Position numbers and translations under genes: made by a program. DNA of 64,000 nucleotides from RUG14871 sp045539425 (lineage in GTDB: Bacteria > Bacillota_I > Bacilli_A > Erysipelotrichales > Erysipelotrichaceae): NCBI GenBank assembly GCA_045539425.1, contig JAZQFH010000021.1, forward strand, positions 5,313-69,312, given 5' to 3'. Under the pieces are notes generated by a model that had not been told where the DNA came from, did not search any database, and worked only from the letters and a program-made list of their open reading frames with translations. The first letter of the stretch is position 1; each line of letters opens with the position of its first letter. Below, piece after piece: positions 25,101-32,854 of the stretch.

Positions 25101-25360
25101 GTAAGGTTTACTTAACCATTATTGTCAGTATCATATATGCGGTATGCCGATGCTTGCAGATGAAGAATAAAAAAAGTCATACTTGTCTCAATCATAATTC
25201 CAACCATCATAGAAATGCTTCAATTGATAGCACCTGCTTTTTGTTTAATGTTCAAAAACTCCAATAATCATTTAAAAACAGATTTGTGCTTAATTCTATG
25301 GATTGGGGTAAGTGTTTGAAAAAACAATATAATAACCTATATTGATAAGATTCTTGAAGA

Positions 25361-25418
25361 TTATACACTGACATGATAGAACGACAATGTAAAAAGACGA
25401 TTGAGTGTCAGTGTATAA
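25361..25418. repeat. Perfect 13-bp inverted repeat with 32-bp interior
   Basis: TTATACACTGACA (25361-25373) and TGTCAGTGTATAA (25406-25418). The arms sit just in front of the AlbA_2 fragment. They could be a pair of operator half-sites, or ends left by a small mobile element. Confidence 0.7.
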
Positions 25419-25426
25419 AGGCATTT

Positions 25427-25555
25427 ATGAATATACCAAAAGTTAATGAAAACATCGAATTCAAGAGAAATGTATCTGAAACAAAGGAAGGTATTGCCTC
25501 GATTAGCTCTATGCTGAACAAACATGCTAAGGTTGATGAGGATTTTCTGAAATAA
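25427..25555 (+). pseudogene. AlbA_2 (Schlafen-like) domain fragment
   Basis: A 42-codon piece reads NENIEFKRNVSETKEGIASI, then SSMLNKHAK, then a tail and a stop. The pattern (x-IEFK, then KE.I...I.AMLNKHGKG) is the start of the AlbA_2 or divergent AAA-4 domain found in DNA-binding regulators and phage-defence proteins. The following strand (LYFGV) and the rest are missing. An upstream in-frame ATG at 25373 exists, but the homology starts here. A remnant of an accessory gene. Confidence 0.5.
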
Positions 25556-25696
25556 TATATTAAGGAAGCTAATGAAAAAAAAGACTAAGATGGAAATACA
25601 CTAATAAAGAAACTTCCTTAGGCAAACTTGGGCTTTTGTTATAGCATAAGAAAAAGAAGTGTATAATGAAATTAAGAGTACAAAGAGGAAAATAAT

Positions 25697-27385
25697 ATGG
25701 AACAAACCAACTGGTATAAAGAAGCGGTAGTCTATCAGATTTACCCGTTCAGTTTTCTTGACGCAAACAATGACGGCTACGGGGATATCGAAGGGATCTT
25801 ACGCAAGCTCGATTACATCAAAGACCTGGGTGTCACAGCCATCTGGTTTTCACCGCTCTACGTCTCGCCGGACTATGATTACGGCTATGATATTGCGGAC
25901 TATTACAATATCGACGCGAAGTTCGGAACCATGGAGGACTTCAAGCGTCTTTTAGATGAGTGTCATAAGCGCGGTTTAAGAGTGATCATGGACATGGTCA
26001 TGAACCATACCTCCACATTCCACCCGTGGTTTTTAGAAGCCGTGAAAGATCCGGAGAGCAAATACCGCGATTACTACATCATACGTAAGGGTATTAAAAA
26101 AGGGGATAAGCTTTTGCCGCCGACCAACTGGGCTTCCACCTTTACGGGAAGCGCCTGGGAGCAGATTGAAGGAAGTGAGGACTTCTATCTGCATCTTTTC
26201 TGCAAGGAGCAGGCGGATCTGAACTGGGAGAATCCGGAAGTGCGTCTTGAGATGGCAAAGATCTTAAACTACTGGCTGGAAATGGGCGTGGACGGCTTCC
26301 GTTTTGACGTTTTCAACATGTATTCGAAAGTTTACCCGATGCAGGATGATACGGATAGAAACAGCTTCCAGAAAGGCGCAAAATACTTTGTGGACGGTCC
26401 GCGCATGCACGAGTTTTTGAAAGAACTGACTGCGGCTTCGATGGAGCACTTCGACTGCTTCTCCGTCGGGGAATCCTACCATCCGTCCGAAGAGAACGCT
26501 CTGGAATATGTCAGAGAAGAGAATCACGAACTGAATGCGATCTTCAACTTTGCCCATCTGGATGCGGACAATATCGGCGGAGCGAAATTCTTCCGCAAAC
26601 CGTTTGATCTGCTTCAGTTTAAGGAAGGGCTGCTCTCACCGCAGAGTAAACTCTATGGCTTGGGTTGGAATACGCTGGTACTGGAAAACCATGACAATCC
26701 GCGTGCGATTTCCCGCTTCTCCATCGATGCGGAGCACTACCGCTATGAGGCGGCAACGATGCTGGCAATGATCACCTATCTCGGCTATGGGACACCGTTT
26801 GTCTATATGGGACAGGAGTTCGGTGCGCTCAATACCGACTTTAAATCCATCGATGAAATGAAAGATCCGGTCAGCCACTTTGTCTATGAGCTCTTATGTC
26901 ACTACGGCGTACCGAAGCGTCTGGCGTTCTCCTTTATCAAATACGGAGCCAGGGATCACTCACGCGTTCCAATGGCGTGGGACAACAGTGAAAACGGCGG
27001 TTTCAATACGGGAACGACCCCGTGGCAGTGCGTCAATCCGCTGTATCATAAGATCAACGCGGAAGCCGATCTGAAAGCGGGAAAGTCCATCTACCGCTTC
27101 TATCAGAAACTCTTTGCGCTGCGCAAAAGCGAGAAGACGCTCATCTACGGTAAAACGGAGGAGTATGATCATTCGAACAGGAAAATTGTCTCTTACCTGC
27201 GTCAGGGAGAAGATAATTGTTTCTTTGTTGTTGCCAACTTCTCGAAATCCTTTACGCGTTATGAACTGCCATTTGATTTCAAAAGAGCGCAGGTGCGCTT
27301 AGACAACTATGACAGTATCAAGGAAGAGGGGAATACGGTGGAACTGAAACCGTATCAGGCACTCCTCTTTGAGTTAAAGGGATGA
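25697..27385 (+). CDS. GH13 alpha-glucosidase (oligo-1,6-glucosidase type)
   Basis: A 562-residue alpha-amylase-family enzyme that cleaves terminal alpha-linked glucose from short oligosaccharides. The (beta/alpha)8 barrel motifs are all present: DMVMNHTS (region I), GVDGFRFDVFN with the nucleophile Asp near residue 204, FSVGESYHPS with the acid/base Glu near 258, and VLENHDNPRA with the third Asp near 331. The tail is a small beta domain (LRQGEDNCFFVVANFSKSF). No signal peptide, so it is intracellular. It could be a MalL-type alpha-glucosidase or a trehalose-6-phosphate hydrolase; context does not settle it. SD AAAGAGGA. Confidence 0.92.
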   Translation: MEQTNWYKEAVVYQIYPFSFLDANNDGYGDIEGILRKLDYIKDLGVTAIWFSPLYVSPDYDYGYDIADYYNIDAKFGTMEDFKRLLDECHKRGLRVIMDMVMNHTSTFHPWFLEAVKDPESKYRDYYIIRKGIKKGDKLLPPTNWASTFTGSAWEQIEGSEDFYLHLFCKEQADLNWENPEVRLEMAKILNYWLEMGVDGFRFDVFNMYSKVYPMQDDTDRNSFQKGAKYFVDGPRMHEFLKELTAASMEHFDCFSVGESYHPSEENALEYVREENHELNAIFNFAHLDADNIGGAKFFRKPFDLLQFKEGLLSPQSKLYGLGWNTLVLENHDNPRAISRFSIDAEHYRYEAATMLAMITYLGYGTPFVYMGQEFGALNTDFKSIDEMKDPVSHFVYELLCHYGVPKRLAFSFIKYGARDHSRVPMAWDNSENGGFNTGTTPWQCVNPLYHKINAEADLKAGKSIYRFYQKLFALRKSEKTLIYGKTEEYDHSNRKIVSYLRQGEDNCFFVVANFSKSFTRYELPFDFKRAQVRLDNYDSIKEEGNTVELKPYQALLFELKG

Positions 27386-27418
27386 GAAATATCGTAAAAT
27401 CCGATATAATAGTTTTAT

Positions 27419-28123
27419 ATGGCAAAAGGATTGATATTCGACTTTAACGGCACGATGATTTTAGATTCAAAGATCCAGGTGGAAGCCTGGATCAAGTTTC
27501 TGGAAGAACTTTTGAAGCGTGAGGTCAGCGTGGAGGAATACGAGGAATACGTTTACGGCAAGATCAATGCGGAAGTGATGCATCACTTTTTGGATCCGGA
27601 TATGAGCTATGAAGAAGCGCAGAAGTACGGAGACAGAAAGGAAGAGATCTACATCCAGATGGTCAAAGACCGTAAGATTCCCTTAGCTGACGGACTGGAA
27701 GAGTTCTTAAGGAAATGCCGCGAATGCAATATCCCGCTTGCCATGGCGACAAGTGCGCCATATATTGTGGTAAGAAGCCTCTATGATCACTATCACTTGG
27801 AGCGCTTTCTGCCTTTTGATCATATTGTTTATGACCATCCGGAATTCCGCGGCAAACCCGCGCCGGACCTGTATCTTGAGGCACTGCGTGTCTTAGGCCT
27901 TTCCGCCAGTGAGTGCGTCAGTTTTGAAGACTCCAGAAGCGGAATCATGGCTGCCCGCAATGCCGGGATTTCCACCATTTTTGTTCTGGATCCATATGAT
28001 GACTATACGGAAGGATTCCCGTTAAAAGACTGGGACTATCGTGTCATTCATGATTTCTCATCTCTTCAGATTCAGAAAGAAGATTCGGGTTCACAGAATG
28101 TTCAGATTTGGAATGTAAAATAA
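27419..28123 (+). CDS. HAD-superfamily hydrolase (beta-phosphoglucomutase-like)
   Basis: A 234-residue HAD protein with a helical cap domain. The first motif is IFDFNGTMILDS (nucleophile Asp8); the usual second Asp is Asn10, as in a recognised HAD subset. Motif II is MATSAPYIV and motif III-IV is FEDSRSGIMAARNAGISTIFV. It follows the alpha-glucosidase by 33 bp, so it may process sugar phosphates made from that route. The TATAAT at 27405-27410 lies only 8 bp before the ATG and no SD is visible, so a transcript from it would be leaderless; alternatively it is read from the upstream gene. Confidence 0.85.
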   Translation: MAKGLIFDFNGTMILDSKIQVEAWIKFLEELLKREVSVEEYEEYVYGKINAEVMHHFLDPDMSYEEAQKYGDRKEEIYIQMVKDRKIPLADGLEEFLRKCRECNIPLAMATSAPYIVVRSLYDHYHLERFLPFDHIVYDHPEFRGKPAPDLYLEALRVLGLSASECVSFEDSRSGIMAARNAGISTIFVLDPYDDYTEGFPLKDWDYRVIHDFSSLQIQKEDSGSQNVQIWNVK

Positions 28124-28137
28124 ACGTATGATATAAT
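28108..28137 (+). promoter_or_regulatory. Extended -10 promoter of the lspA operon
   Basis: TTGGAA (28108-28113), 18 bp, TGA-TATAAT (TATAAT at 28132-28137). It lies across the end of the HAD gene and directly before the SD AAAGGTG of lspA. Confidence 0.65.
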
Positions 28138-28152
28138 CGAAAAGGTGATTTT

Positions 28153-28608
28153 ATGAAACGAAATGAAGGAATATTACTGGGTGTACTGTTTTTTGTCGAC
28201 ATCCTTTCCAAATATCTGATGGAACATTTCATCTTATTGGGAAATTCCATCCGGATCATCCCGGATTTTTTCTATCTTACAACGGTACACAATACCGGCG
28301 CGGCCTGGGGCATGTTAAGTGGAAGAATGGAATTCTTCTTTGTTATCACACTTGTGGTCGTGGGTGTGATCGGGTACATGCTGTTCGATGAGAAAAGCAA
28401 GAGTCCGCTATTACGGACTGCTTTGATTCTGGTCTTGGCCGGAACGCTGGGCAACTTCTATGACCGGCTCTTATTCGGCTATGTGCGTGACTTTCTGGAT
28501 TTCTATATCTTCGGCTATAACTATCCGGTCTTTAACTTTGCGGACTGCTATTTAGTCATCGGCTTTTTCATTCTGGCATTCTGCATCATCAAAAGCGAAG
28601 AGGAGTAG
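28153..28608 (+). CDS. lspA: Lipoprotein signal peptidase (signal peptidase II)
   Basis: A 151-residue inner-membrane aspartyl protease that cleaves the signal peptide of diacylglyceryl-modified prolipoproteins. Four hydrophobic segments are visible. The conserved TTVHNTGAAWGMLSG and the two catalytic Asp boxes, VRDFLDFY and PVFNFADCYLVIG, are intact. It starts an operon with rluD, 3 bp apart. The sugar-binding lipoprotein at 35.4 kb would be one of its substrates. Confidence 0.95.
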   Translation: MKRNEGILLGVLFFVDILSKYLMEHFILLGNSIRIIPDFFYLTTVHNTGAAWGMLSGRMEFFFVITLVVVGVIGYMLFDEKSKSPLLRTALILVLAGTLGNFYDRLLFGYVRDFLDFYIFGYNYPVFNFADCYLVIGFFILAFCIIKSEEE

Positions 28609-28611
28609 GCA

Positions 28612-29529
28612 ATGGAAACTTTGGAATTCGTCGTCAGTAAGGAAGATGAGAAAACAAGACTCGATAAGTATCTTTCCGCGCATTCGGATCTTTCCCGCAG
28701 TCGCATTCAGAATCTGATCGATGAAGGTTTTGTGAGCGTTAATGATGCCGAAAGCAAGTCCAGCTACAAGCTGAGGGAGAATGATGAGATCCGCCTGGAG
28801 ATTCCGGAAGAGAAGGAACTCTCCGTGGAGCCGATCCCGATGGATCTGGATATCGTCTATGAAGACCATGATGTCATCGTGGTCAATAAGCCGCGCGGCT
28901 TAGTGGTCCATCCGGCAGATACGTACAAGGAGCCGACACTGGTCAACGGACTGCTGTATCATTGCAAGGACTTAAGCGGAATCAACGGGGTACTGCGACC
29001 GGGAATCGTACACCGGATTGACAAGGATACAACGGGACTTTTGATTGTTGCGAAAAACGACGTGGCGCATGAGTCTTTAGTGAAACAGCTGCAAATTAAA
29101 AGCGTATCACGCAAATACCTGGCTATCGTACACGGGAATATTGAGCATGACTTCGGCACGATCGATGCACCGATCGGCCGTGATAAAAACGACCGTCTGA
29201 AAATGGCGGTCACGGAAGACGGAAGAAATGCCGTCACGCATTTTACGGTGAAGGAGCGCTTTAAGGACTACTGTCTGGTGGAGTGCCGCCTGGAAACAGG
29301 CAGAACGCATCAGATCCGCGTCCACATGGCGTTTATCCATCATCCGGTGGCAGGGGATCCGAAATACGGACCGCGCAAGACCTTAGCGTGTGACGGTCAG
29401 CTTCTGCACGCCTACGAACTGACATTTACCCATCCGGTATCAGGAAAACAGATCACGGTGAACTGTGACTTGCCGGAGGATTTTAAGAACATCTTAGAGG
29501 AACTGCGCAAAGAGAATGGCAATCGGTAA
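28612..29529 (+). CDS. rluD: RluD-family 23S rRNA pseudouridine synthase
   Basis: A 305-residue pseudouridine synthase. The N-terminal S4 RNA-binding domain (TRLDKYLSAHSDLSRSRIQNLIDEGFVSVND) is followed by the catalytic domain with VNKPRGLVVHPA and the active-site HRIDKDTTGLLIVAKN (catalytic Asp in RIDKDT). ETGRTHQIRVHMAFIHHPVAGDPKYG is the other conserved block. It follows lspA by 3 bp, the standard Firmicute arrangement, and overlaps the rhomboid gene by 14 bp. Members modify helix 69 or related 23S sites; the exact position cannot be read here. Confidence 0.92.
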   Translation: METLEFVVSKEDEKTRLDKYLSAHSDLSRSRIQNLIDEGFVSVNDAESKSSYKLRENDEIRLEIPEEKELSVEPIPMDLDIVYEDHDVIVVNKPRGLVVHPADTYKEPTLVNGLLYHCKDLSGINGVLRPGIVHRIDKDTTGLLIVAKNDVAHESLVKQLQIKSVSRKYLAIVHGNIEHDFGTIDAPIGRDKNDRLKMAVTEDGRNAVTHFTVKERFKDYCLVECRLETGRTHQIRVHMAFIHHPVAGDPKYGPRKTLACDGQLLHAYELTFTHPVSGKQITVNCDLPEDFKNILEELRKENGNR

Positions 29530-30766
29530 AAAGCAGATCTACAGCTTTCAGGTAGCCGCCTACCTGATGAAACATTACGGATATGAAGTGATCCGCGTCC
29601 GCTCCGGTCAGAATCCCGAAGAGGAAATCTGGCTGATGCAGGAAAACGGAATTTTTCCGCTGGTCCGCATCACGCCCTTTGCGGCACAAAGTGACCGTTT
29701 TGAGCTGGAGCGGCTTCTAATGACGCGTGAAAAAGTCTTTGAGGCACTGGAACTCGACGGCGGAAAGCTCCTATGTATCCACATCAATGAAGAGCAGCCG
29801 ACCCAGTATCATAAGGATATTCTGGAGTACTGTTTAGAGAAGGACTTCGCCAGCAGTGACGAGCTGGATAACATCTTCCCGGGAATACGGAGTCTACTCA
29901 AGGAAATCAAAAACCCGGTCAGGGAATACCGGGAAGTCTTAAAAGAGATCCATGAAGTCAATAACGCCAATCATCAGAAAAGCAAGCCGACGCTCAAAAA
30001 CCTGCCTCTGAGCTATTCGATCATTATTCTCTGCACGGCCATCTTTGTTTTGGCACTTCTGGCAGGGAAGAAGTTCTCCGATGACGTTCTGGGCGGGATC
30101 TTAATGGGTGCGTATTACAAGACGCTGGTTCTGGGCAACCACGAATTCCACCGTCTGATTACATACGGCTTTGTGCATACGGAATTCTTCCACTTATTTA
30201 TGAATATGTACGCGCTTTATTCCATCGGTCCAGCGATGGAGCGCGTTTACGGCAAAAAGAAGTTCCTCCTGGCGCTTTTAGTCAGCATCTTTGTCGGGGG
30301 ACTTGCCGTTATGGCAGGCAGCTACAACGAAGTCTCGCTTGGCTTAAGCGGGGGATTATACGGACTATTGGCCATGTTACTGGTGTATGCCGTTGAAACG
30401 GGAGCCATCCGTAACCCGCGGATTGCCCGGACGTTTACAAGCGTTCTGATTATCAACATCCTGATTTCCTTTATGCCCTCGGTTTCTTTGTTGGGACACC
30501 TTGGCGGCTTTATTGCAGGGGCGCTTTTGGGAATCATTTTCTCAAAGAAGGAATCCTGGAAGTCATTGCGTACCAACAGTACGGTGGCGCTGGTTCTTTT
30601 GATCGGTGTGATCGGCTTCTTAATTGCCCGTGATCCGAAGTATGGTACAATGTATCTGGGAACGGATTACGGTTATGTCAACGCCTTGCGGCAGTTGGAT
30701 TTACGTTTTCTTGCCCGGATTGCCGAAAGCAATCTGCTCAAATATTATCAGATCGTAGGAGGATAA
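29516..30766 (+). CDS. Rhomboid-family intramembrane serine protease with cytosolic N-domain
   Basis: A 416-residue protein. Residues 1-155 are soluble and charged. Then follow about seven membrane segments with the rhomboid motifs: HRLITYGFVHTEFFHLFMNMYALYSIG (HxxxN-type), the catalytic Ser in LGLSGGLYGLLAML, and the catalytic His in LLGHLGGFIAGALLG. The long N-terminal domain resembles that of GluP/YqgP of Bacillus, which controls membrane transporters. It overlaps rluD by 14 bp and has no SD of its own that stands out, so translation is probably coupled. Confidence 0.9.
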   Translation: MAIGKKQIYSFQVAAYLMKHYGYEVIRVRSGQNPEEEIWLMQENGIFPLVRITPFAAQSDRFELERLLMTREKVFEALELDGGKLLCIHINEEQPTQYHKDILEYCLEKDFASSDELDNIFPGIRSLLKEIKNPVREYREVLKEIHEVNNANHQKSKPTLKNLPLSYSIIILCTAIFVLALLAGKKFSDDVLGGILMGAYYKTLVLGNHEFHRLITYGFVHTEFFHLFMNMYALYSIGPAMERVYGKKKFLLALLVSIFVGGLAVMAGSYNEVSLGLSGGLYGLLAMLLVYAVETGAIRNPRIARTFTSVLIINILISFMPSVSLLGHLGGFIAGALLGIIFSKKESWKSLRTNSTVALVLLIGVIGFLIARDPKYGTMYLGTDYGYVNALRQLDLRFLARIAESNLLKYYQIVGG

Positions 30767-30770
30767 GAAG

Positions 30771-31250
30771 ATGAAACGTGCAGAAGGTGTCTTAAGCTGG
30801 GATGAATACTTCATGGGGCTGGCCAAACTGAGTGCCATGCGTTCCAAGGATCCGAACACGCAGGTCGGTGCCTGTATCGTAAACCCTGCCAAAAAGGTCG
30901 TAGGTCTTGGATACAACGGCATGCCGTACGGCTGCGATGATGACAGCTACCCGTGGGAAAGAGAAGGCGGCGTATTGAATACGAAGTATGCCTTTGTCGT
31001 CCATGCGGAACTCAATGCCATCTTAAACAGCACCACTTCATTAGAAGGATGCACGCTCTATGTTTCCCTGTTCCCGTGCAATGAATGCGCCAAGGCCATC
31101 ATTCAGAGCGGCATCAAGCGCGTGGTGTATGAATCCGATAAATATGCGGCTCTGGAGAATTTCAAGGCGAGTAAGAAGATGCTTCGTGATAGCGGCGTGG
31201 AATTATGCCAGATGGATAAAGTCATCGAAATCAAAGCAGAACTGAAATAG
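30771..31250 (+). CDS. comEB: Deoxycytidylate (dCMP) deaminase
   Basis: A 159-residue zinc deaminase converting dCMP to dUMP for dTTP synthesis. The zinc and proton-shuttle motif VVHAELNAILNS (His and Glu) and the second zinc site LFPCNECAKAIIQSG (two Cys) are complete. The N-terminal WDEYFMGLAKLSAMRSKDPNTQVGACIV matches the family. SD AGGAGG before the ATG at 30771, 4 bp after the rhomboid gene. Confidence 0.93.
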   Translation: MKRAEGVLSWDEYFMGLAKLSAMRSKDPNTQVGACIVNPAKKVVGLGYNGMPYGCDDDSYPWEREGGVLNTKYAFVVHAELNAILNSTTSLEGCTLYVSLFPCNECAKAIIQSGIKRVVYESDKYAALENFKASKKMLRDSGVELCQMDKVIEIKAELK

Positions 31251-31266
31251 AAAGTGGAGAATAATC

Positions 31267-31578
31267 ATGATCAAAATCTACGGAATGCCGACGTGCCCGT
31301 ACTGCGATTACGTTCATGAGCAGGTCAAGGGACGCGAGGATGAATTTGAATACATCAACATCGGAGAGAATATCCGCAATATGAGCGCGTTTATACGCCT
31401 GCGTGACACAAATCCCGTTTTTGACCGTCTGAAAGCGATGGGGGATGTCGGAATCCCGGCCTTCGTCTTTGAAGACGGCAGAGTCTCCACAGATCCTGCG
31501 GATGCGGGACTCATCGAATACGGAACGAATATGGCGTGCTCGATTGAGGATCATAAAAGCGGCAGAAAAGGCTGCTAG
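31267..31578 (+). CDS. Glutaredoxin-like thiol reductase
   Basis: A 103-residue thioredoxin-fold protein with an N-terminal CPYC active site (YGMPTCPYCDYVHEQ) and VGIPAFVFEDGRV, the cis-Pro region. It reduces disulfides or glutathione-like mixed disulfides in the cytoplasm. The C-terminal 20 residues are specific to this protein and include a Cys (NMACSIEDHKSGRKGC). It ends the lspA operon; the terminator follows 15 bp later. Confidence 0.85.
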   Translation: MIKIYGMPTCPYCDYVHEQVKGREDEFEYINIGENIRNMSAFIRLRDTNPVFDRLKAMGDVGIPAFVFEDGRVSTDPADAGLIEYGTNMACSIEDHKSGRKGC

Positions 31579-31592
31579 AGAATAGAAACAGC

Positions 31593-31625
31593 ACAGGCTG
31601 ATGCATTGCATCAGCCTGTTTTTTT
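31593..31625. terminator. Bidirectional terminator between the lspA operon and the AraC gene
   Basis: ACAGGCTGATGC, ATT, GCATCAGCCTGT, followed by TTTTTT. On the minus strand the stem also follows the AraC stop codon closely. Confidence 0.93.
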
Positions 31626-31634
31626 GTCTTTTTC

Positions 31635-32693
31635 TTAAGGAAGATAGGTGGAAAGGGCGGAATTGCGGCGGTAGGCGCTCGGCGTGGTGCTGTAATGCTT
31701 GCGGAAGACGCGGATAAAGTTCTCCACGTTTTCATACCCGATCTGAAGTGAGATCTGGCTGATGGACAGACTCGTGGATTTTAAAAGCGAGATCGCGTGC
31801 TTCATTCTGGCATCCGTCAATAGCTCCATAAACGTCTTGCCGGTTACTTTTTTTATAAAACGGGAAGTATATTCCGGCGTGTAATGGTATTTTGCAGCAA
31901 CATCCTCGAGCGTGATGGTGTTGTGATTCTCCTGGATATAGGCGACGACATCATAGGCCAGATCAGCGTTGTAGGAGTTTGTGGAAGGCATTTCGATCGT
32001 GTCCTTGTAGTAGCGTACCAGCTTCGCAAAGAAGATGGCAAACTGGGAATAGAGGATGGCATCGTATTCCGGGTATTTGTTCACGCTCTCCAGCATCATC
32101 TCCAGTAACAGGTTCTTTAATTCCTGGTCGTTTCCGGTATGGAAGATCAGATAGTTCCCGTCGCTTGCGTAGCGGATGTTTCGCAGGAAGAACTCCGCGA
32201 GGGGATTGTTTTTATAATAGGTCGGATTCTTGAAGACGTTTTCGATGACTTCCGCCGAGAGGATCATATCGATGATGATGGAAGTGTCCTGCACGGAAAT
32301 GGAATGGGCCGTTCCCGGCGGGATAATGCAGAAGTCACCCATCTGCAAGAGTTTCCGCTCTGCGCCGACCTCATGCCTGCAGACGCCTTCATAGACATAG
32401 AAGGCTTCAAAGTAGGTGTGAAAGTGGCGGAATTCCGGGGTGTAGCAGTTGTGCTTCTGTAAACGGATCCCGATATCTCCGCTGCTGAAGAAGTATTCAT
32501 CCTTCATGGCAGGGGGCATTGTCTCCTGAATTTCCGGAATAATGTAGTGTGCCTTGATCACTTCCGGAAGATCCAGATTCTTTAAAAACGAATCAAAGGT
32601 GCGGCGGTTCTGCTTCGCTTCCTGGTAGCGTTTATAGAACATTTCGCTTTCATTCAGGTTATGAAGGTTCTGTAACAGTTCGATTTGATTCAT
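31635..32693 (-). CDS. AraC-family regulator of the divergent sugar ABC operon
   Basis: A 352-residue regulator. The C-terminal double HTH reads VAYIQENHNTITLEDVAAKYHYTPEYTSRFIKKVTGKTFMELLTDARM, then SISQISLQIGYENVENFIRVFRKHYSTTPSAYRR, a textbook AraC tail. The N-terminal cupin (FHTYFEAFYVYEGVCRHEVGAERKLLQMGDFCIIPPGTAHSI) probably senses a sugar. It is divergent from the ABC operon with 161 bp between them and is its likely activator. It belongs to the same subfamily as the AraC protein at 21.5 kb. Confidence 0.9.
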   Translation of the reverse strand: MNQIELLQNLHNLNESEMFYKRYQEAKQNRRTFDSFLKNLDLPEVIKAHYIIPEIQETMPPAMKDEYFFSSGDIGIRLQKHNCYTPEFRHFHTYFEAFYVYEGVCRHEVGAERKLLQMGDFCIIPPGTAHSISVQDTSIIIDMILSAEVIENVFKNPTYYKNNPLAEFFLRNIRYASDGNYLIFHTGNDQELKNLLLEMMLESVNKYPEYDAILYSQFAIFFAKLVRYYKDTIEMPSTNSYNADLAYDVVAYIQENHNTITLEDVAAKYHYTPEYTSRFIKKVTGKTFMELLTDARMKHAISLLKSTSLSISQISLQIGYENVENFIRVFRKHYSTTPSAYRRNSALSTYLP

Positions 32694-32762
32694 AATGATA
32701 CCTCTAAATCAAAAATAATCAATTCACTATGAATATTTTAATATTATGGATAATAAAAATCA

Positions 32763-32777
32763 ATGTAAACGGTTTCT
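32763..32777 (+). promoter_or_regulatory. cre site (CcpA catabolite repression) in front of the ABC operon
   Basis: ATGTAAACGGTTTCT matches the degenerate consensus WTGNAANCGNWNNCW at every position. An ATGTAAAC half recurs at about 32818, near the transcription start region, and might be a site for the AraC protein. Confidence 0.7.
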
Positions 32778-32854
32778 TTTGACAATTTTTGATTTTCTTC
32801 TTTTCCGTTATCATGAAAATGTAAACAAACGTAGCGGATAATGAGGAACGGACT

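Larger units (their letters stand above)
25101..25696 (+). other. AT-rich right edge with an AlbA_2 fragment
   Basis: No intact gene. It contains a 13-bp perfect inverted repeat (25361-25373 / 25406-25418), the AlbA_2-like fragment (25427-25555), and a TATAAT at 25662-25667 that may be the -10 of the alpha-glucosidase gene; its nearest -35-like TTGTTA (25636-25641) is 20 bp away, which is too far to be convincing. GC rises sharply at the alpha-glucosidase start. Confidence 0.5.

Noticed and set aside
25636..25667. TTGTTA and TATAAT as promoter of the alpha-glucosidase
   Set aside because: The 20-bp spacing is outside the normal range, so only the -10 is plausible.
26264..26557. Frame opposite the alpha-glucosidase
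   Set aside because: Shadow of the GH13 gene; no independent signals.
32779..32814. TTGACA and TATCAT as the promoter of the ABC operon
   Set aside because: Spacing is 24 bp, too long for sigma-A; the real promoter may rely on the AraC activator and a weak -35.
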